A DNA stretch of 64,000 bases from Actinocorallia sp. API 0066 (lineage in GTDB: Bacteria; Actinomycetota; Actinomycetes; Streptosporangiales; Streptosporangiaceae): assembly GCF_020991275.1 (NCBI RefSeq), contig NZ_JAJLQY010000006.1, forward strand, positions 1 through 64,000, in the 5' to 3' direction. Of this stretch, positions 37,181 to 48,219 are shown one piece after another. Under the pieces are notes generated by a model that worked only from the letters and a program-made list of their open reading frames with translations, ran no database searches and was not told where the DNA came from. Each line of letters opens with the position of its first letter. Position 1 is the stretch's first letter. The translations under genes were made by a program, and so were the position numbers.

Positions 37181-37384
37181 TCAGAGGCCGCGGACGTTCT
37201 CCGCCTGCGGACCCTTGGGGCCCTGCGTGATGTCGAATTCCACCCGCTGGGACTCCTCCAGGTTGCGGTAACCGCTGCCCTGGATGGCACTGAAGTGGAC
37301 GAAGACATCGGGGCCGCCCTCATCCTGGGAGATGAAGCCGTATCCCTTCTCGCCGTTGAACCACTTGACGGTGCCCTGCGCCAT
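37181..37384 (-). CDS. cspA: Cold-shock domain protein
   Basis: A 67-residue single CSD protein with RNP1 KGYGFISQ and RNP2 VFVHFSAI, acting as an RNA chaperone. ATG at 37384 with AGGAG six bases upstream. Its 5' region carries three hairpins including a U-tract terminator, listed separately. Confidence 0.97.
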   Translation of the reverse strand: MAQGTVKWFNGEKGYGFISQDEGGPDVFVHFSAIQGSGYRNLEESQRVEFDITQGPKGPQAENVRGL

Positions 37385-37488
37385 ACTGCACTCCTGGTTT
37401 GTCGCTCGGGCCCGCACCGCGCGGGCCCGTGGTCGCCACGAAGTTCCCCCGAAAAAAGAAGAAACCCGCGAAAGATGAACTCCGCGGG
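37385..37488 (-). promoter_or_regulatory. Structured cspA leader with intrinsic terminator
   Basis: Going from the cspA start outward on the minus strand: hairpin 37408-37428 (8-bp stem GGGCCCGC), hairpin 37428-37440 (CGTGG/CCACG), and at 37465-37488 CCCGCG/CGCGGG followed by TTTCTTCTTTTTTC (complement of 37451-37464). The last is a textbook intrinsic terminator. No minus-strand gene lies upstream of it until uvrB beyond 41843, so it would sit inside the cspA transcript if the promoter is upstream of 37488. Control by attenuation is inferred. Confidence 0.6.
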
Positions 37489-37668
37489 CATCGAACACTC
37501 GATCAGGCGAAAGTACAGCTACGACCACTGCACAAGGTAGCACATCGGAGACTCCCGGTGGCCTTTGTGCCGATCAAGATTCTCCCCCACGGTACCCCAG
37601 ATCTCCCCTCGCCCGAACAGAATCGGATTCGGTAGGCTTTCCCGGGAGAAGTAAGGAGGTGCTTCCTG

Positions 37669-38826
37669 ATGGGGGGAGTCGCCATCGCCGGGCTCGGCAT
37701 GACCGAACTCGGCAAGGTGTACGGGCGCAGCGCGCGCAGGCTGGCCGCCGACGCGGTACGGCGCGCCGCCGCCGACGCGGGGCTGGCCCTGGACGAACTC
37801 GACGGGCTGCTCGTCAGCCACGGCATGGGGGGCTCGCCGGGCATCGAGCTCGCCGACACCCTGGGCCTGCGGGACCTGCGCCTGCTCACCGCGATGAACG
37901 CGTTCGGCGCGACGGCGGGCGCGATGGTCGCGCACGCGGCGATGACCGTGGCGAGCGGCGGGGCCTCGGCCGTCGCCTGTGTGTTCGCCGACGCGCCGCT
38001 ACGGCCCAAGGTCTCCGCCGGCGCCGCCTACACCGGCTCGTCACGCGACTACCTCGGCTACGGCGGCATGATGGCCGCGCAGGGGTTCAGGTCCGTCAAC
38101 GCGCTCTACGCGCTCGCCGCGCAGCGCCACATGGCCCGCTACGGCACCACCAGCGAGCAACTGGGCGCCATCGCGGTGTCCACCCGGCGGTGGGCGACCA
38201 TGAACCCGCTCGCGCAGCTCCGCGACCCGATCACGCTCGCCGACCACCAGGCGTCCCGCTGGGTCGTCGAGCCGCTGCACCTGCTGGACTGCTGCCTCGT
38301 CTCCAACGGGGCGGTCGCGGTGATCGTCACCGGCGCCGACCGGGCGGCCGACCTCGCGCAGCCGCCCGTCCACGTGCTCGGCTGGGGCCAGGGCCACCCG
38401 GGCGACCGCCGCGAGCGCGGCAGCGCCTTCGGCCTGACGACCGGCGCGACGCTCTCCGGGCCCGCCGCGCTGAAGATGGCGGGGATCACCCTCGCCGACG
38501 TCCAGCTGTGCCAGATCTACGACTGCTACACGATCACCACACTCCTGACGCTGGAGGACTACGGCTTCTGCGCCAAGGGCGAGGGCGGCGCCTTCGCCGC
38601 GTCCGGGGCGCTCGGGCCCGGCGGCGCGCTGCCCACCAACACCGGCGGCGGCCAGCTCTCCGGCTACTACATGTGGGGCATGACGCCGCTGTCGGAGGCC
38701 GTCATCCAGGCGCGCGGGCAGGCGGGCGAGCGGCAGGCCGCGCGCAACGAGGTGATCCTCGTCAGCGGCAACGGCGGCATCCTCGACCACCACAGCACCC
38801 TCATCCTCAGCCCGACCGGACGGTGA
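37669..38826 (+). CDS. Thiolase-like (lipid-transfer/SCP2-type) protein
   Basis: A 385-residue thiolase-fold protein. The usual nucleophile Cys position falls in AMNAFGATAG, which has no Cys, and the usual catalytic His motif reads QIYDCYT with Tyr. The ending GNGGILDHHSTLIL also departs from thiolases. This pattern fits the Ltp-type aldolases that work with a DUF35 partner in steroid or acyl-CoA side-chain degradation; that activity is inferred. The ATG has a perfect TAAGGAGGT eight bases upstream. First of a three-gene cassette. Confidence 0.8.
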   Translation: MGGVAIAGLGMTELGKVYGRSARRLAADAVRRAAADAGLALDELDGLLVSHGMGGSPGIELADTLGLRDLRLLTAMNAFGATAGAMVAHAAMTVASGGASAVACVFADAPLRPKVSAGAAYTGSSRDYLGYGGMMAAQGFRSVNALYALAAQRHMARYGTTSEQLGAIAVSTRRWATMNPLAQLRDPITLADHQASRWVVEPLHLLDCCLVSNGAVAVIVTGADRAADLAQPPVHVLGWGQGHPGDRRERGSAFGLTTGATLSGPAALKMAGITLADVQLCQIYDCYTITTLLTLEDYGFCAKGEGGAFAASGALGPGGALPTNTGGGQLSGYYMWGMTPLSEAVIQARGQAGERQAARNEVILVSGNGGILDHHSTLILSPTGR

Positions 38827-38830
38827 CCCG

Positions 38831-39202
38831 ATGACGACGATCCGCAGGGACGGATTCACCGACGCGTTCTTCGACCACGCGCGACGCGGCGACCTGGCCG
38901 TCAAGCGGTGCGCGGAGTGCGCGCACTGGCACGCGCCGGAGGCCACCGGCTGCCACCGCTGCGGCAGCGAGACCCTCACCTGGACGCCCGTCGCGGGCGA
39001 CGCCGTGCTCATCACGTGGGCGAAGGTGCATCCGCGCGGCGAGGGCGAGGTCCAGCACATCGCCTACGTCGAGCTGGCCGAGGGCCCGTGGCTGCACGCC
39101 GCGCTCGACGGCGTTGACGCGCCCGTCGAGGGCCTGCCGCTCAGGGCCGCGTTCGTCCGGCCCGAGGAGGGCGAGCCGGTGCTCGTCTTCCGCCCCGCCT
39201 GA
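38831..39202 (+). CDS. Zn-ribbon/OB-fold protein (DUF35 type)
   Basis: A 123-residue acyl-CoA-associated protein. The N-terminal helix is followed by a rubredoxin-like zinc ribbon with four Cys (CAEC and CHRC, about 27-45) and a C-terminal OB fold. Starts four bases after the thiolase-like stop, so the two are probably one complex, as in DUF35-thiolase pairs. Confidence 0.88.
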   Translation: MTTIRRDGFTDAFFDHARRGDLAVKRCAECAHWHAPEATGCHRCGSETLTWTPVAGDAVLITWAKVHPRGEGEVQHIAYVELAEGPWLHAALDGVDAPVEGLPLRAAFVRPEEGEPVLVFRPA

Positions 39203-39252
39203 ACCCGCCTGTACCCGCCTGACCCGTCCACACCCAACGCATCCGGGAGCCG

Positions 39253-40389
39253 ATGATGAAGACCGATGTGTGCGCGACGTTCGGGATCGAGTTCCCGATC
39301 TTCGCCTTCAGCCACTGCCGCGACGTCGTGGCGGCGGTGACGAACGCGGGCGGCCTGGGCGTGCTCGGCGCCGTCGCCTACAGCCCCGAGCGGCTGGAGG
39401 AGGAGCTCGCCTGGATCGACCGTGAGGTGGGCGGGCGGCCCTACGGCGTGGACGTGCTCGTGCCGTCCAAGATCGACCCTTCGGCCAAGGACGGCGGCGA
39501 CCCGCTCGCCGCGATCCCGCCGGAGGTGTGGACGTTCCTGGCGAACCTGTTCGAGAAGTACGGCGTGCCGCTGCCCGACCTGACCTCGCCGGAGATGGCC
39601 AGGCAGGCCAGGGGCGGCGCGCGCAGCGTCACCGGCGGCGGCGCGACCCGGCTGATCGACATCTCGCTGAACCACCCGATCCGGCTCATCGCCAGCGCGT
39701 TGGGCACCCCGCCGCCGATCATGGTGGAGAAGGCCAAGGCGGCCGGGGTGCCCGTGGCGGCGCTCGTCGGCACCGTCGAGCACGCGCGGCGGCAGGTCGC
39801 CGCCGGGGTGGACCTCATCGTCGCGCAGGGCGGCGAGGCGGGCGGGCACACCGGCGAGATCTCCACCATGGTGCTGGTGCCCGAGGTCGTCGACGCGGTC
39901 GCGCCGATCCCGGTGCTGGCGGCGGGCGGCATCGCGACGGGACGGCAGATCGCCGCGTCCGTGGCGCTCGGCGCGTCCGGCGTGTGGTGCGGCTCGGTGT
40001 GGCTCACCACCGAGGAGGCCGAGACCCCGCCGACCGTCAAGGCCAAGATGCTCCAGGCGACGGCCCGCGACACGATCCGGTCCCGCTCGCGCACCGGCAA
40101 GCCCGCCCGGCAGCTCCAGTCGGCGTGGACGGCCGAGTGGGAGGGCCCGGACTCGCCGGGGGCGCTGCCGATGCCGCTCCAGATGATCGTCGCCGAAGGG
40201 GCGATGCGGCACCTCGTCAAGCACGCCGAGACCGGCAACGAGGGGGCGCGCGAGCTCGTCAACTACTTCGTCGGGCAGTGCGTGGGGCTGATGAACACCG
40301 TCAAGCCCGCCAAGCAGGTCGTCTACGACATGGTCGAGGAGTTCGCCGACAGCGTGGACCGGCTGGCGAGGCTCACCGAGGCGGAGTGA
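39253..40389 (+). CDS. Nitronate monooxygenase-family flavoprotein
   Basis: A 378-residue FMN-binding TIM-barrel protein of the NMO/2-nitropropane dioxygenase family: AAVTNAGGLGVLGA at the N-terminus, VAQGGEAGGHTGE around the middle and PVLAAGGIATGRQIAASVALGASGV for FMN phosphate binding. Relatives include true nitronate oxidases and dehydrogenases such as IpdC of steroid catabolism. Its place 50 bases after the thiolase-like/DUF35 pair makes the latter kind of role plausible. Two adjacent ATGs (39253, 39256); the second has better spacing to GGGAG. Confidence 0.85.
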   Translation: MMKTDVCATFGIEFPIFAFSHCRDVVAAVTNAGGLGVLGAVAYSPERLEEELAWIDREVGGRPYGVDVLVPSKIDPSAKDGGDPLAAIPPEVWTFLANLFEKYGVPLPDLTSPEMARQARGGARSVTGGGATRLIDISLNHPIRLIASALGTPPPIMVEKAKAAGVPVAALVGTVEHARRQVAAGVDLIVAQGGEAGGHTGEISTMVLVPEVVDAVAPIPVLAAGGIATGRQIAASVALGASGVWCGSVWLTTEEAETPPTVKAKMLQATARDTIRSRSRTGKPARQLQSAWTAEWEGPDSPGALPMPLQMIVAEGAMRHLVKHAETGNEGARELVNYFVGQCVGLMNTVKPAKQVVYDMVEEFADSVDRLARLTEAE

Positions 40390-40421
40390 CCCCCGCCGGG
40401 GTGATCCCGGTTTCTCCCGTG

Positions 40422-40448
40422 ACGGCCCCGGCACCGCGCCGGGGCCGT
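40422..40448 (+). terminator. Terminator of the thiolase-like cassette
   Basis: A perfect 11-bp stem (ACGGCCCCGGC and complement) with a five-base loop, 32 bases after the NMO stop. Confidence 0.65.
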
Positions 40449-40519
40449 GCGCGTCCTATGACCGGAAAGCGGGTTCCGCCCGAGCCGTCCGGGGGAACCG
40501 TCGCTGCGGGAGGGGAAGA

Positions 40520-41140
40520 ATGCTCGCTTTTCTCACCGGCCTCGGGCTCGCCTCGGCGGCGGGGCTCAACGCCTACATCCCGATCCTCGTCGTGGGGCTG
40601 CTCGCCCGGTACGGCGAGGTCGTGGTGCTGCCGCCCGAGTTCGCCTGGATGGGCAACGGATGGGCGATCGCCCTCCTGGGCCTGCTGCTGGCCGCCGAAG
40701 TCGTCCTCGACAAGGTGCCGCTGGTGGACAGCGTCAACGACGCCGTCCAGACCTTCATCCGGCCCGCCGCCGGGGGCGCGGTGATGGCCGCCAGCACCGC
40801 CGCCGACCGGATCGACCAGGCCATCGGCACCAGCACGTCGCTGCTGGCCCAGCAGCCCTGGATCGGCTGGCTGCTGGGGATCGGCACGGCGCTGCTCGTG
40901 CACGGCACCAAGACGGCGGTGCGGCCCGTCGCCAACCTCGGCACCGCGGGCACCGCCGCGCCCGTGCTCAGCACCACCGAGGACGTGTTCTCGCTCGGCC
41001 TCAGCGTCGTGGCGATCCTCGCGCCGCTGCTCGGCGTCATCCTCGTCGTCGTGCTCCTGGCCGTCGCGGTGCGGCTGCTGGTGCGGGCCCGACGGCGGCG
41101 CGGCAGGCAGGGCCGCACGTGGGCCGTCCGCTGGCGGTGA
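40520..41140 (+). CDS. DUF4126 membrane protein
   Basis: A 206-residue integral membrane protein with about five hydrophobic helices: GLGLASAAGLNAYIPILVVGLLA at the start, then helices near 48-62, 110-130, and two in the last third, ending in a basic cytoplasmic tail (RRRRGRQGR). The GLASAAGLNAYIP start is typical of DUF4126. Function unknown. ATG has GGAGGGGAAG. Confidence 0.82.
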   Translation: MLAFLTGLGLASAAGLNAYIPILVVGLLARYGEVVVLPPEFAWMGNGWAIALLGLLLAAEVVLDKVPLVDSVNDAVQTFIRPAAGGAVMAASTAADRIDQAIGTSTSLLAQQPWIGWLLGIGTALLVHGTKTAVRPVANLGTAGTAAPVLSTTEDVFSLGLSVVAILAPLLGVILVVVLLAVAVRLLVRARRRRGRQGRTWAVRWR

Positions 41141-41274
41141 CGCGACCGTAGAAGGATTCTTCCGCGCGGCAGCAAATCTCCGAACTTTTTCGGGGGAAGT
41201 CCTGACACCCGGGGTGCCGTATTGCCACACTTTCCACCGTTCTGAGTGACGGAGACGAGACGGACAGCGAAGGC

Positions 41275-41842
41275 ATGGGCGTGACCCTGACGAACGACGA
41301 GACCTCGGCCGAACCCGCCGTGGACGGCCGGATCTACGCGGCGGTCATCGACGTGTTCCGGGAGGCACAGGACGTCACCCACGAGACCGTGGCCGAGCGC
41401 GCCGGGGTCTCCCTGCCCGCGCTGCGGCTGCGCTGGCCCGCCGCGGCCGACCTGGCCATGGAGGCGCTCGTCGCGGGCTGCTTCCCCACCCCGCCGGACC
41501 CCGGCGACCTCGGGCTCCGCGAGGAACTCATCGTCATCATCTCGCGGCTGCTCAGCGAGCAGATCCTGCACCGCGACCTCGTGCAGGCGCTCGCCGCCCG
41601 GCTGCCGGTCGACCCCGAGCTGAACCGCGCCTACCGGCGGCAGGTGATCCTGCCGCGCAACGAGGTCGGCCGCCGGATCCTCGGCCGCGCCGTGCTGCGC
41701 GGTGAGGTCGACCCCGAGGTGGACCCCGACCTGGTGTTCTCGGTGGTGCCCGCCTACCTCGCCTACCGGACCGTGCTGCTGGACCCGGTGAGCGACCCGG
41801 GCGCCGCCGCCCGCCTCGCCGACGCCCTCGTGCTGCCGCTGC

Positions 41843-41865
<23 letters not shown>
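41275..41865 (+). CDS. TetR-like regulator
   Basis: A 196-residue protein with an N-terminal HTH (about 22-65, [22 protein letters not shown]) and a TetR_C-type domain ([44 protein letters not shown]). Effector unknown. The 3' end overlaps the convergent uvrB gene by 23 bases. The ribosome site before ATG 41275 is weak (GAAGG). Confidence 0.82.
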
Positions 41866-44014
<2,149 letters not shown>

Positions 44015-44050
44015 GATGACCCCTCCCAGATGTCCACCTCCCACCGTACG

Positions 44051-44079
44051 GCCAGCCACCGACAGAATCGGTGGCTGGC
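44051..44079 (-). terminator. Hairpin between DUF2382 gene and uvrB
   Basis: A perfect 12-bp stem (GCCAGCCACCGA and complement) with loop CAGAA, 33 bases past the DUF2382 stop and 36 bases before uvrB. Likely the terminator of the upstream gene. I see no LexA-type box in this gap. Confidence 0.65.
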
Positions 44080-44111
44080 GTAGGTCGGCCCTGGGTCGGT
44101 TGTCCGGTCGT

Positions 44112-45152
44112 TCAGCGGCGGTCGGGTCGGCCGCCCGGGTCGAGCGGCGGGTCGTGCCGGGTCGACTCGGCGAGGTTCTCGCGGGAGCCGACGTGCTTGC
44201 CGACCCCGTCCTCGAACCGCTCGACCTCGATCCGCTCGCGCCGGATCTCGTCCCGCATGATCCGCTCCTCGGGGACCTGCTTGACGGTGAGCCTGACCCG
44301 CTCGACGGCATGGGTCTCCTTCACCGCGAACGCGCGCTGCCCGCGCAGGACGATCTCGACGGTGTCCTCGCCGATCTGGTCGGCGCCCGGCGTCTGGCCC
44401 TCGGCCACCGGCACCCGTTCCAGCTCGAACTCCTCGTGCACGAGCCTGACCCGCTCCTCCACGGGCACGACGTCCACGTACTTGTGCAGCCTGACCCGGC
44501 CCACCTCGACCTGCTCGGTGCGGAAGTGGATGCGCTCCTCACAGCGCGTCAGGGACAGGTCCTCGGGCCGGTGCTGCTCGAACTCGCGGCCGCGCGCCGC
44601 CGCCTCACGGCCCAGGTCGCCCGCCGACGGGTGCGTGCCCGTCCCGGACGGACCCGTCGGCCGGGTGCCCGCGATGCCCGCCGCGCCCGGCATGCCCGTC
44701 GGGCCCGACGGCGTCTCGGGCCTGCCGCCGGGCATCGTCCCGCGCCCGGTGTGGCCCGCCGCGCCCGCCGCCCCGGCCGCGCCCGCCGCCGCCGCGCTGG
44801 TGGCCTTGCCGGACGTCGTCGTGGGCGTCGTCGTGGTGGTGCCGAGGCCGTAGTGGGCGCGCAGCCGCGCCTCCTGCTCCGGCGTGATGTGCCGGTCCAC
44901 GGACAGCTCGGGCGAGTCCTTGATCTTGTTCTTGTCGTAGGGGACGACGAGGTCGCGTCCGGCGAGCGAGCTTCCGGCCAGCGGCACAAAGCGGTCCTTG
45001 CCGCCGAGCATCCCGCCCATGCGCAGCCGCGCCCACTCCTGATTGCCCGTCACGTCGTCGAAGAAGATCTGTTCGACGGTGCCGAGCTCTTCCCCGCCCG
45101 GCCCGGTCATCCGCGCGCCGAGCAGTTTCTTGATGTCCATCGGTGTGCTCAT
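44112..45152 (-). CDS. PRC-barrel and DUF2382 stress-type protein
   Basis: A 346-residue protein. Residues about 8-85 form a PRC-barrel ([29 protein letters not shown]). A low-complexity Ala/Gly/Thr/Pro linker spans about 103-185. The C-terminal DUF2382 domain (about 195-320) is rich in charged repeats such as [18 protein letters not shown]. Proteins of this build are found with stress-resistance genes; the molecular role is unknown. ATG at 45152. Confidence 0.85.
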   Translation of the reverse strand: MSTPMDIKKLLGARMTGPGGEELGTVEQIFFDDVTGNQEWARLRMGGMLGGKDRFVPLAGSSLAGRDLVVPYDKNKIKDSPELSVDRHITPEQEARLRAHYGLGTTTTTPTTTSGKATSAAAAGAAGAAGAAGHTGRGTMPGGRPETPSGPTGMPGAAGIAGTRPTGPSGTGTHPSAGDLGREAAARGREFEQHRPEDLSLTRCEERIHFRTEQVEVGRVRLHKYVDVVPVEERVRLVHEEFELERVPVAEGQTPGADQIGEDTVEIVLRGQRAFAVKETHAVERVRLTVKQVPEERIMRDEIRRERIEVERFEDGVGKHVGSRENLAESTRHDPPLDPGGRPDRR

Positions 45153-45191
45153 GGTCCTCGCTCCGAAGATCGCTGGATGGAGGACGGGCGG

Positions 45192-46013
45192 TCAGCGTGC
45201 CCTGACCGTCGTCCACTCGCTGCCGCCGTTCTGGCGCAGACGCACCTCCCTGAGGGTGGATCGGGACGGGATCTGGAAGACGTAGGTCCCCTGGACCGCC
45301 TGCCCCGGCCCGATCGCGGTTTCCAGGGCGCGGCCGCCCTCCAGCAGCTGCCCCACCTTGCGCTTGCCGGGGAAGAACGTGGCGGAGTCGGTGTAGCCGC
45401 GCTGGAAGCCCGCGGTGGCCGAGCACGGGCTGCCGCCCTCGTTGCGGACCGCCGTGTTGACGACCGCGAACGTCCGCCCGTCCGGCGCGCTCAGCGACGC
45501 CCCGGTCCGCGAGTCGCGGATCGTGCCCACGGTCCGCTCGAACCGCGTGTCGGTGAACACCAGGCGGCACGCGCCCGGTGACGGCGAGGCGGCGGGCGCG
45601 GCCGGGACGGTCACGGTCCGGTCGGCGGCGGTCACGGTGACCGTCGGGGTGGTCCGCACCTCGGGCTCGCGGGTCAGGTTGGCGACGCCGAGGCCGCCGA
45701 GCATGAGGCCCGCCGCGGGCACGAGCAGCCACGCGGGATTGAAGTCCTTGCGGCCCCGCTCGGTGCCGGTGGCGCCGGAGTCGACCGCCGCGCCCGGCGG
45801 CTCGCCCGGACGCCGCCGCTCCGTGCCGAAGGCGCCCGACTCGCGCGCGTCCTTGGCCCGCGGCCCCGTCTCGGCGATGCCGAGCTCGTCGGTCGGGCCG
45901 GTCTCCCCCGCGCCGTGGCCGCCGGGCTCCTCCCGCCCCTCCGGCGGGCCGCCGCGGCGCGGCTCGTCGCGTCCGGCGGCGCCGCCGTTCCCGTCCCGCT
46001 CGTCGCTCGCCAT
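45192..46013 (-). CDS. Single-pass membrane protein of unknown function
   Basis: A 273-residue protein. About 95 hydrophilic cytoplasmic residues rich in Gly, Glu and Arg lead to one membrane helix (AWLLVPAAGLMLGGLGV), then a Thr/Val/Pro linker and an extracytoplasmic domain with two Cys (CRLVF and PCSATAG) that may pair. The outer domain resembles DUF4352-type beta-sandwich proteins in form (FAVVNTAVRNEGG). ATG at 46013 with GGGGGAG. Confidence 0.7.
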   Translation of the reverse strand: MASDERDGNGGAAGRDEPRRGGPPEGREEPGGHGAGETGPTDELGIAETGPRAKDARESGAFGTERRRPGEPPGAAVDSGATGTERGRKDFNPAWLLVPAAGLMLGGLGVANLTREPEVRTTPTVTVTAADRTVTVPAAPAASPSPGACRLVFTDTRFERTVGTIRDSRTGASLSAPDGRTFAVVNTAVRNEGGSPCSATAGFQRGYTDSATFFPGKRKVGQLLEGGRALETAIGPGQAVQGTYVFQIPSRSTLREVRLRQNGGSEWTTVRAR

Positions 46014-46145
46014 GTGGCTCCCCCGCTTGTCGTCCTCCTGACACCGCTGGATCGCTTCATTCCCCCCAGAAGGGACACGCAGCGTCGCCTGCCCATTCGT
46101 TGGGCAATCCTTAAGGCTGTCGCCGGGCGGGGGTTTTTGTTTACG

Positions 46146-47174
46146 ATGACCGGGCCGCCGACAGGTACGGGGATGGCATTGGCTCGGTTCGCCGTAGGGA
46201 TCGTCAGGAACGCGGACGCCGGCATCGCGCTCGTCGTCGCGGTCGTCGCCGCGGTCGCCGGGCTGGTCGGCGGGCCCGGCTTTCGGGTCCTGCTCGGCGC
46301 GACGCTCCTGGTGCTGGCCCTGCTGGCGGTGGCGATCCTGCGCGACAGGCGCCGGCGCGGCCCCGTCGAGGACGAGGTCAGGGAGTCCCTGCGGGCCCTG
46401 GCGGTGCTGCCGGAGCGGCTGGACCGCATCGAGGAGTTCGAGCAGCTCGTCCGGCGCTCCCGGCTCGCTTTGGACGAGGCGGCTGCCGTCCAGGTGCTGG
46501 GCGGCGCCGAGGTCGGCCCCGCGCTCGCGGCGGCCAGGACGGGCACCGACAGGTGGATCTTCAAGGGCGGCACCGGCGTGTCCCTGCGCGCGGTGACCCT
46601 GCCCGGCCTGGTCGCGGGCGCGCGGCGGGACGGGAGGGCGCTGCTCGTCCGGCTGGAGATCATCGACCCGGCGGACGGCGCCGCCTGCGACACCTACACC
46701 CGGTTCCGCCGCGCCTGCGCCGACAGCGTGGACGGCGCCGAGCCGTGGACGGCCGAGCGCACCCGCAAGGAGGCGTACGCGACGGTCCTGGCGGCGTGCT
46801 GGCACCGCGAGCGGTTCCGGCTGCTGGACATCGACATCGGCCTGTCCCGGACGATGACGACCGTCCGGTGGGAGCTGTCGGCGTCCTGCGTGGTCGTCAC
46901 CCGGGAGGACCCCGCGGCGCCCGCCCTCAAGGTGGACAAGGGCAAGTTCTTCTACGACTGGTGCTCGACCGAGCTGCTCAACAGCCTGGACCAGGCGCGC
47001 CGGGTGCCGATGGAGCAGGCCAGGTCCGCGCCCCTGTCGGACGAGCCCACGGTCGCCGAGGTCAGACGGCTGTTCCAGACGCTCGGGATGGCGCTGCCCC
47101 CCGCGTTCGGGGACGGCGACGTCGCCGACATCATCAGGCGCGCCCTGCCCGCACCCGACCGGACGGCACCCTGA
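46146..47174 (+). CDS. Two-helix membrane protein of unknown function
   Basis: A 342-residue protein with two hydrophobic helices near the N-terminus (GIALVVAVVAAVAGLVGG and VLLGATLLVLALLAVAIL), a basic stop and a soluble domain of about 270 residues. That domain has a helical start (LRALAVLPERLDRIEEFEQLV) and an alpha/beta body containing WIFKGGTGVSLRAVTLP. No family recognised. An alternative ATG at 46173 has a weak GGTACGGGG before it and would shorten the N-terminus by nine residues. Confidence 0.65.
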   Translation: MTGPPTGTGMALARFAVGIVRNADAGIALVVAVVAAVAGLVGGPGFRVLLGATLLVLALLAVAILRDRRRRGPVEDEVRESLRALAVLPERLDRIEEFEQLVRRSRLALDEAAAVQVLGGAEVGPALAAARTGTDRWIFKGGTGVSLRAVTLPGLVAGARRDGRALLVRLEIIDPADGAACDTYTRFRRACADSVDGAEPWTAERTRKEAYATVLAACWHRERFRLLDIDIGLSRTMTTVRWELSASCVVVTREDPAAPALKVDKGKFFYDWCSTELLNSLDQARRVPMEQARSAPLSDEPTVAEVRRLFQTLGMALPPAFGDGDVADIIRRALPAPDRTAP

Positions 47175-47313
47175 CCCGACGAAGACATCTTCCGCCTGAC
47201 GCGCTAACGCGGTGAACGTGTGGCGGGCGGGACCCGGGTGGCCTACGGTTGTCGTCGTTCGACCGGGGTGCCCTCCCGCGCACCGGTGCCCCTGCGCGAG
47301 GAGGAGTACGCCC

Positions 47314-48198
47314 ATGGCCCGGCTCGGCGCCGTGCTCACGGCGGCCGCGGTGCTGCCGCTCGTCCTGCCCGCCGCCCCCGTCCGGGCCGAGCCGCCGCAG
47401 GCCGCCTGGGCCGCGAGCCCGATGCAGCCCAACGCGCGGGCCGGCAGATCCGTCGTCGTCATCGCGCACCGGGGCGCGTCCGCCTACGCGCCGGAGAACA
47501 CCCTCGCCGCCATCCGTGAAGCGGGCAAGCGCGGGGCCGACCTCATCGAGCTGGACGTCAGGCAGACCAAGGACGGCAAGCTCGTCGTCATCCACGACGC
47601 GACGCTCACCCGCACCACCGACGCCCGCAAGAAGTTCCCCAAGCGCACCTCGTGGCGGGTCGGCGACCTCACCCTCAAACAGATCAAGACACTCGACGCG
47701 GGCGCCTGGTTCGGCAAGGCGTACCGGGGCCAGCGGGTGCCGACCCTCGCCGAGGCGCTCAAGGCCGTCAAGGCGACCGGCGACGGTGTGGTGCTGGAGC
47801 TCAAGGAGCCCGACAAGTACCCGGGCCTGACCCAGCGGGTCGCCGCGCTGCTCAAGGCCGACCGGCACTGGCACGTCCGGGGCCGCACCCTCGTGCAGAG
47901 CTTCCAGTGGTCGGCTGTGCGGGACATGAACGAGCGGCTGCCGTCCACCATCGAGATGGGGCTGCTCGGCGCGCCGACCTTCGCCGAGATGCTGCGCTCG
48001 CGGCTGTACGCCGACGTCATCCATGTGCCGAAGGGCTCGGCGGGCGCCGGATACGTCCGGCAGGCGCACAACGCCCTGTACCGGGTGTACGCCTACACCG
48101 TCAACGACGCGGCGTCGCTCCGGCGGCTGGCGTCCTCCGGCGTCGACGGCATCACCACCGACCGGCCCGACGTGCTGCGCGCCGCCCTCGACTCCTGA
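47314..48198 (+). CDS. Secreted glycerophosphodiester phosphodiesterase
   Basis: Hydrolyses glycerophosphodiesters to glycerol-3-phosphate and an alcohol. The 294-residue protein has a Sec signal ([19 protein letters not shown], cleavage near 25) and the GDPD catalytic motifs: IAHRGASAYAPENTLAA, IELDVRQTKDGKLVVIHDATL and the ending AYTVNDAASLRRLASSGVDGITTDRP. ATG with GAGGAGGAG upstream. It converges on coaE with 21 bases between the stops. Confidence 0.93.
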   Translation: MARLGAVLTAAAVLPLVLPAAPVRAEPPQAAWAASPMQPNARAGRSVVVIAHRGASAYAPENTLAAIREAGKRGADLIELDVRQTKDGKLVVIHDATLTRTTDARKKFPKRTSWRVGDLTLKQIKTLDAGAWFGKAYRGQRVPTLAEALKAVKATGDGVVLELKEPDKYPGLTQRVAALLKADRHWHVRGRTLVQSFQWSAVRDMNERLPSTIEMGLLGAPTFAEMLRSRLYADVIHVPKGSAGAGYVRQAHNALYRVYAYTVNDAASLRRLASSGVDGITTDRPDVLRAALDS

Positions 48199-48219
48199 AC
48201 CGGGCCGCTTACGGCGTCG

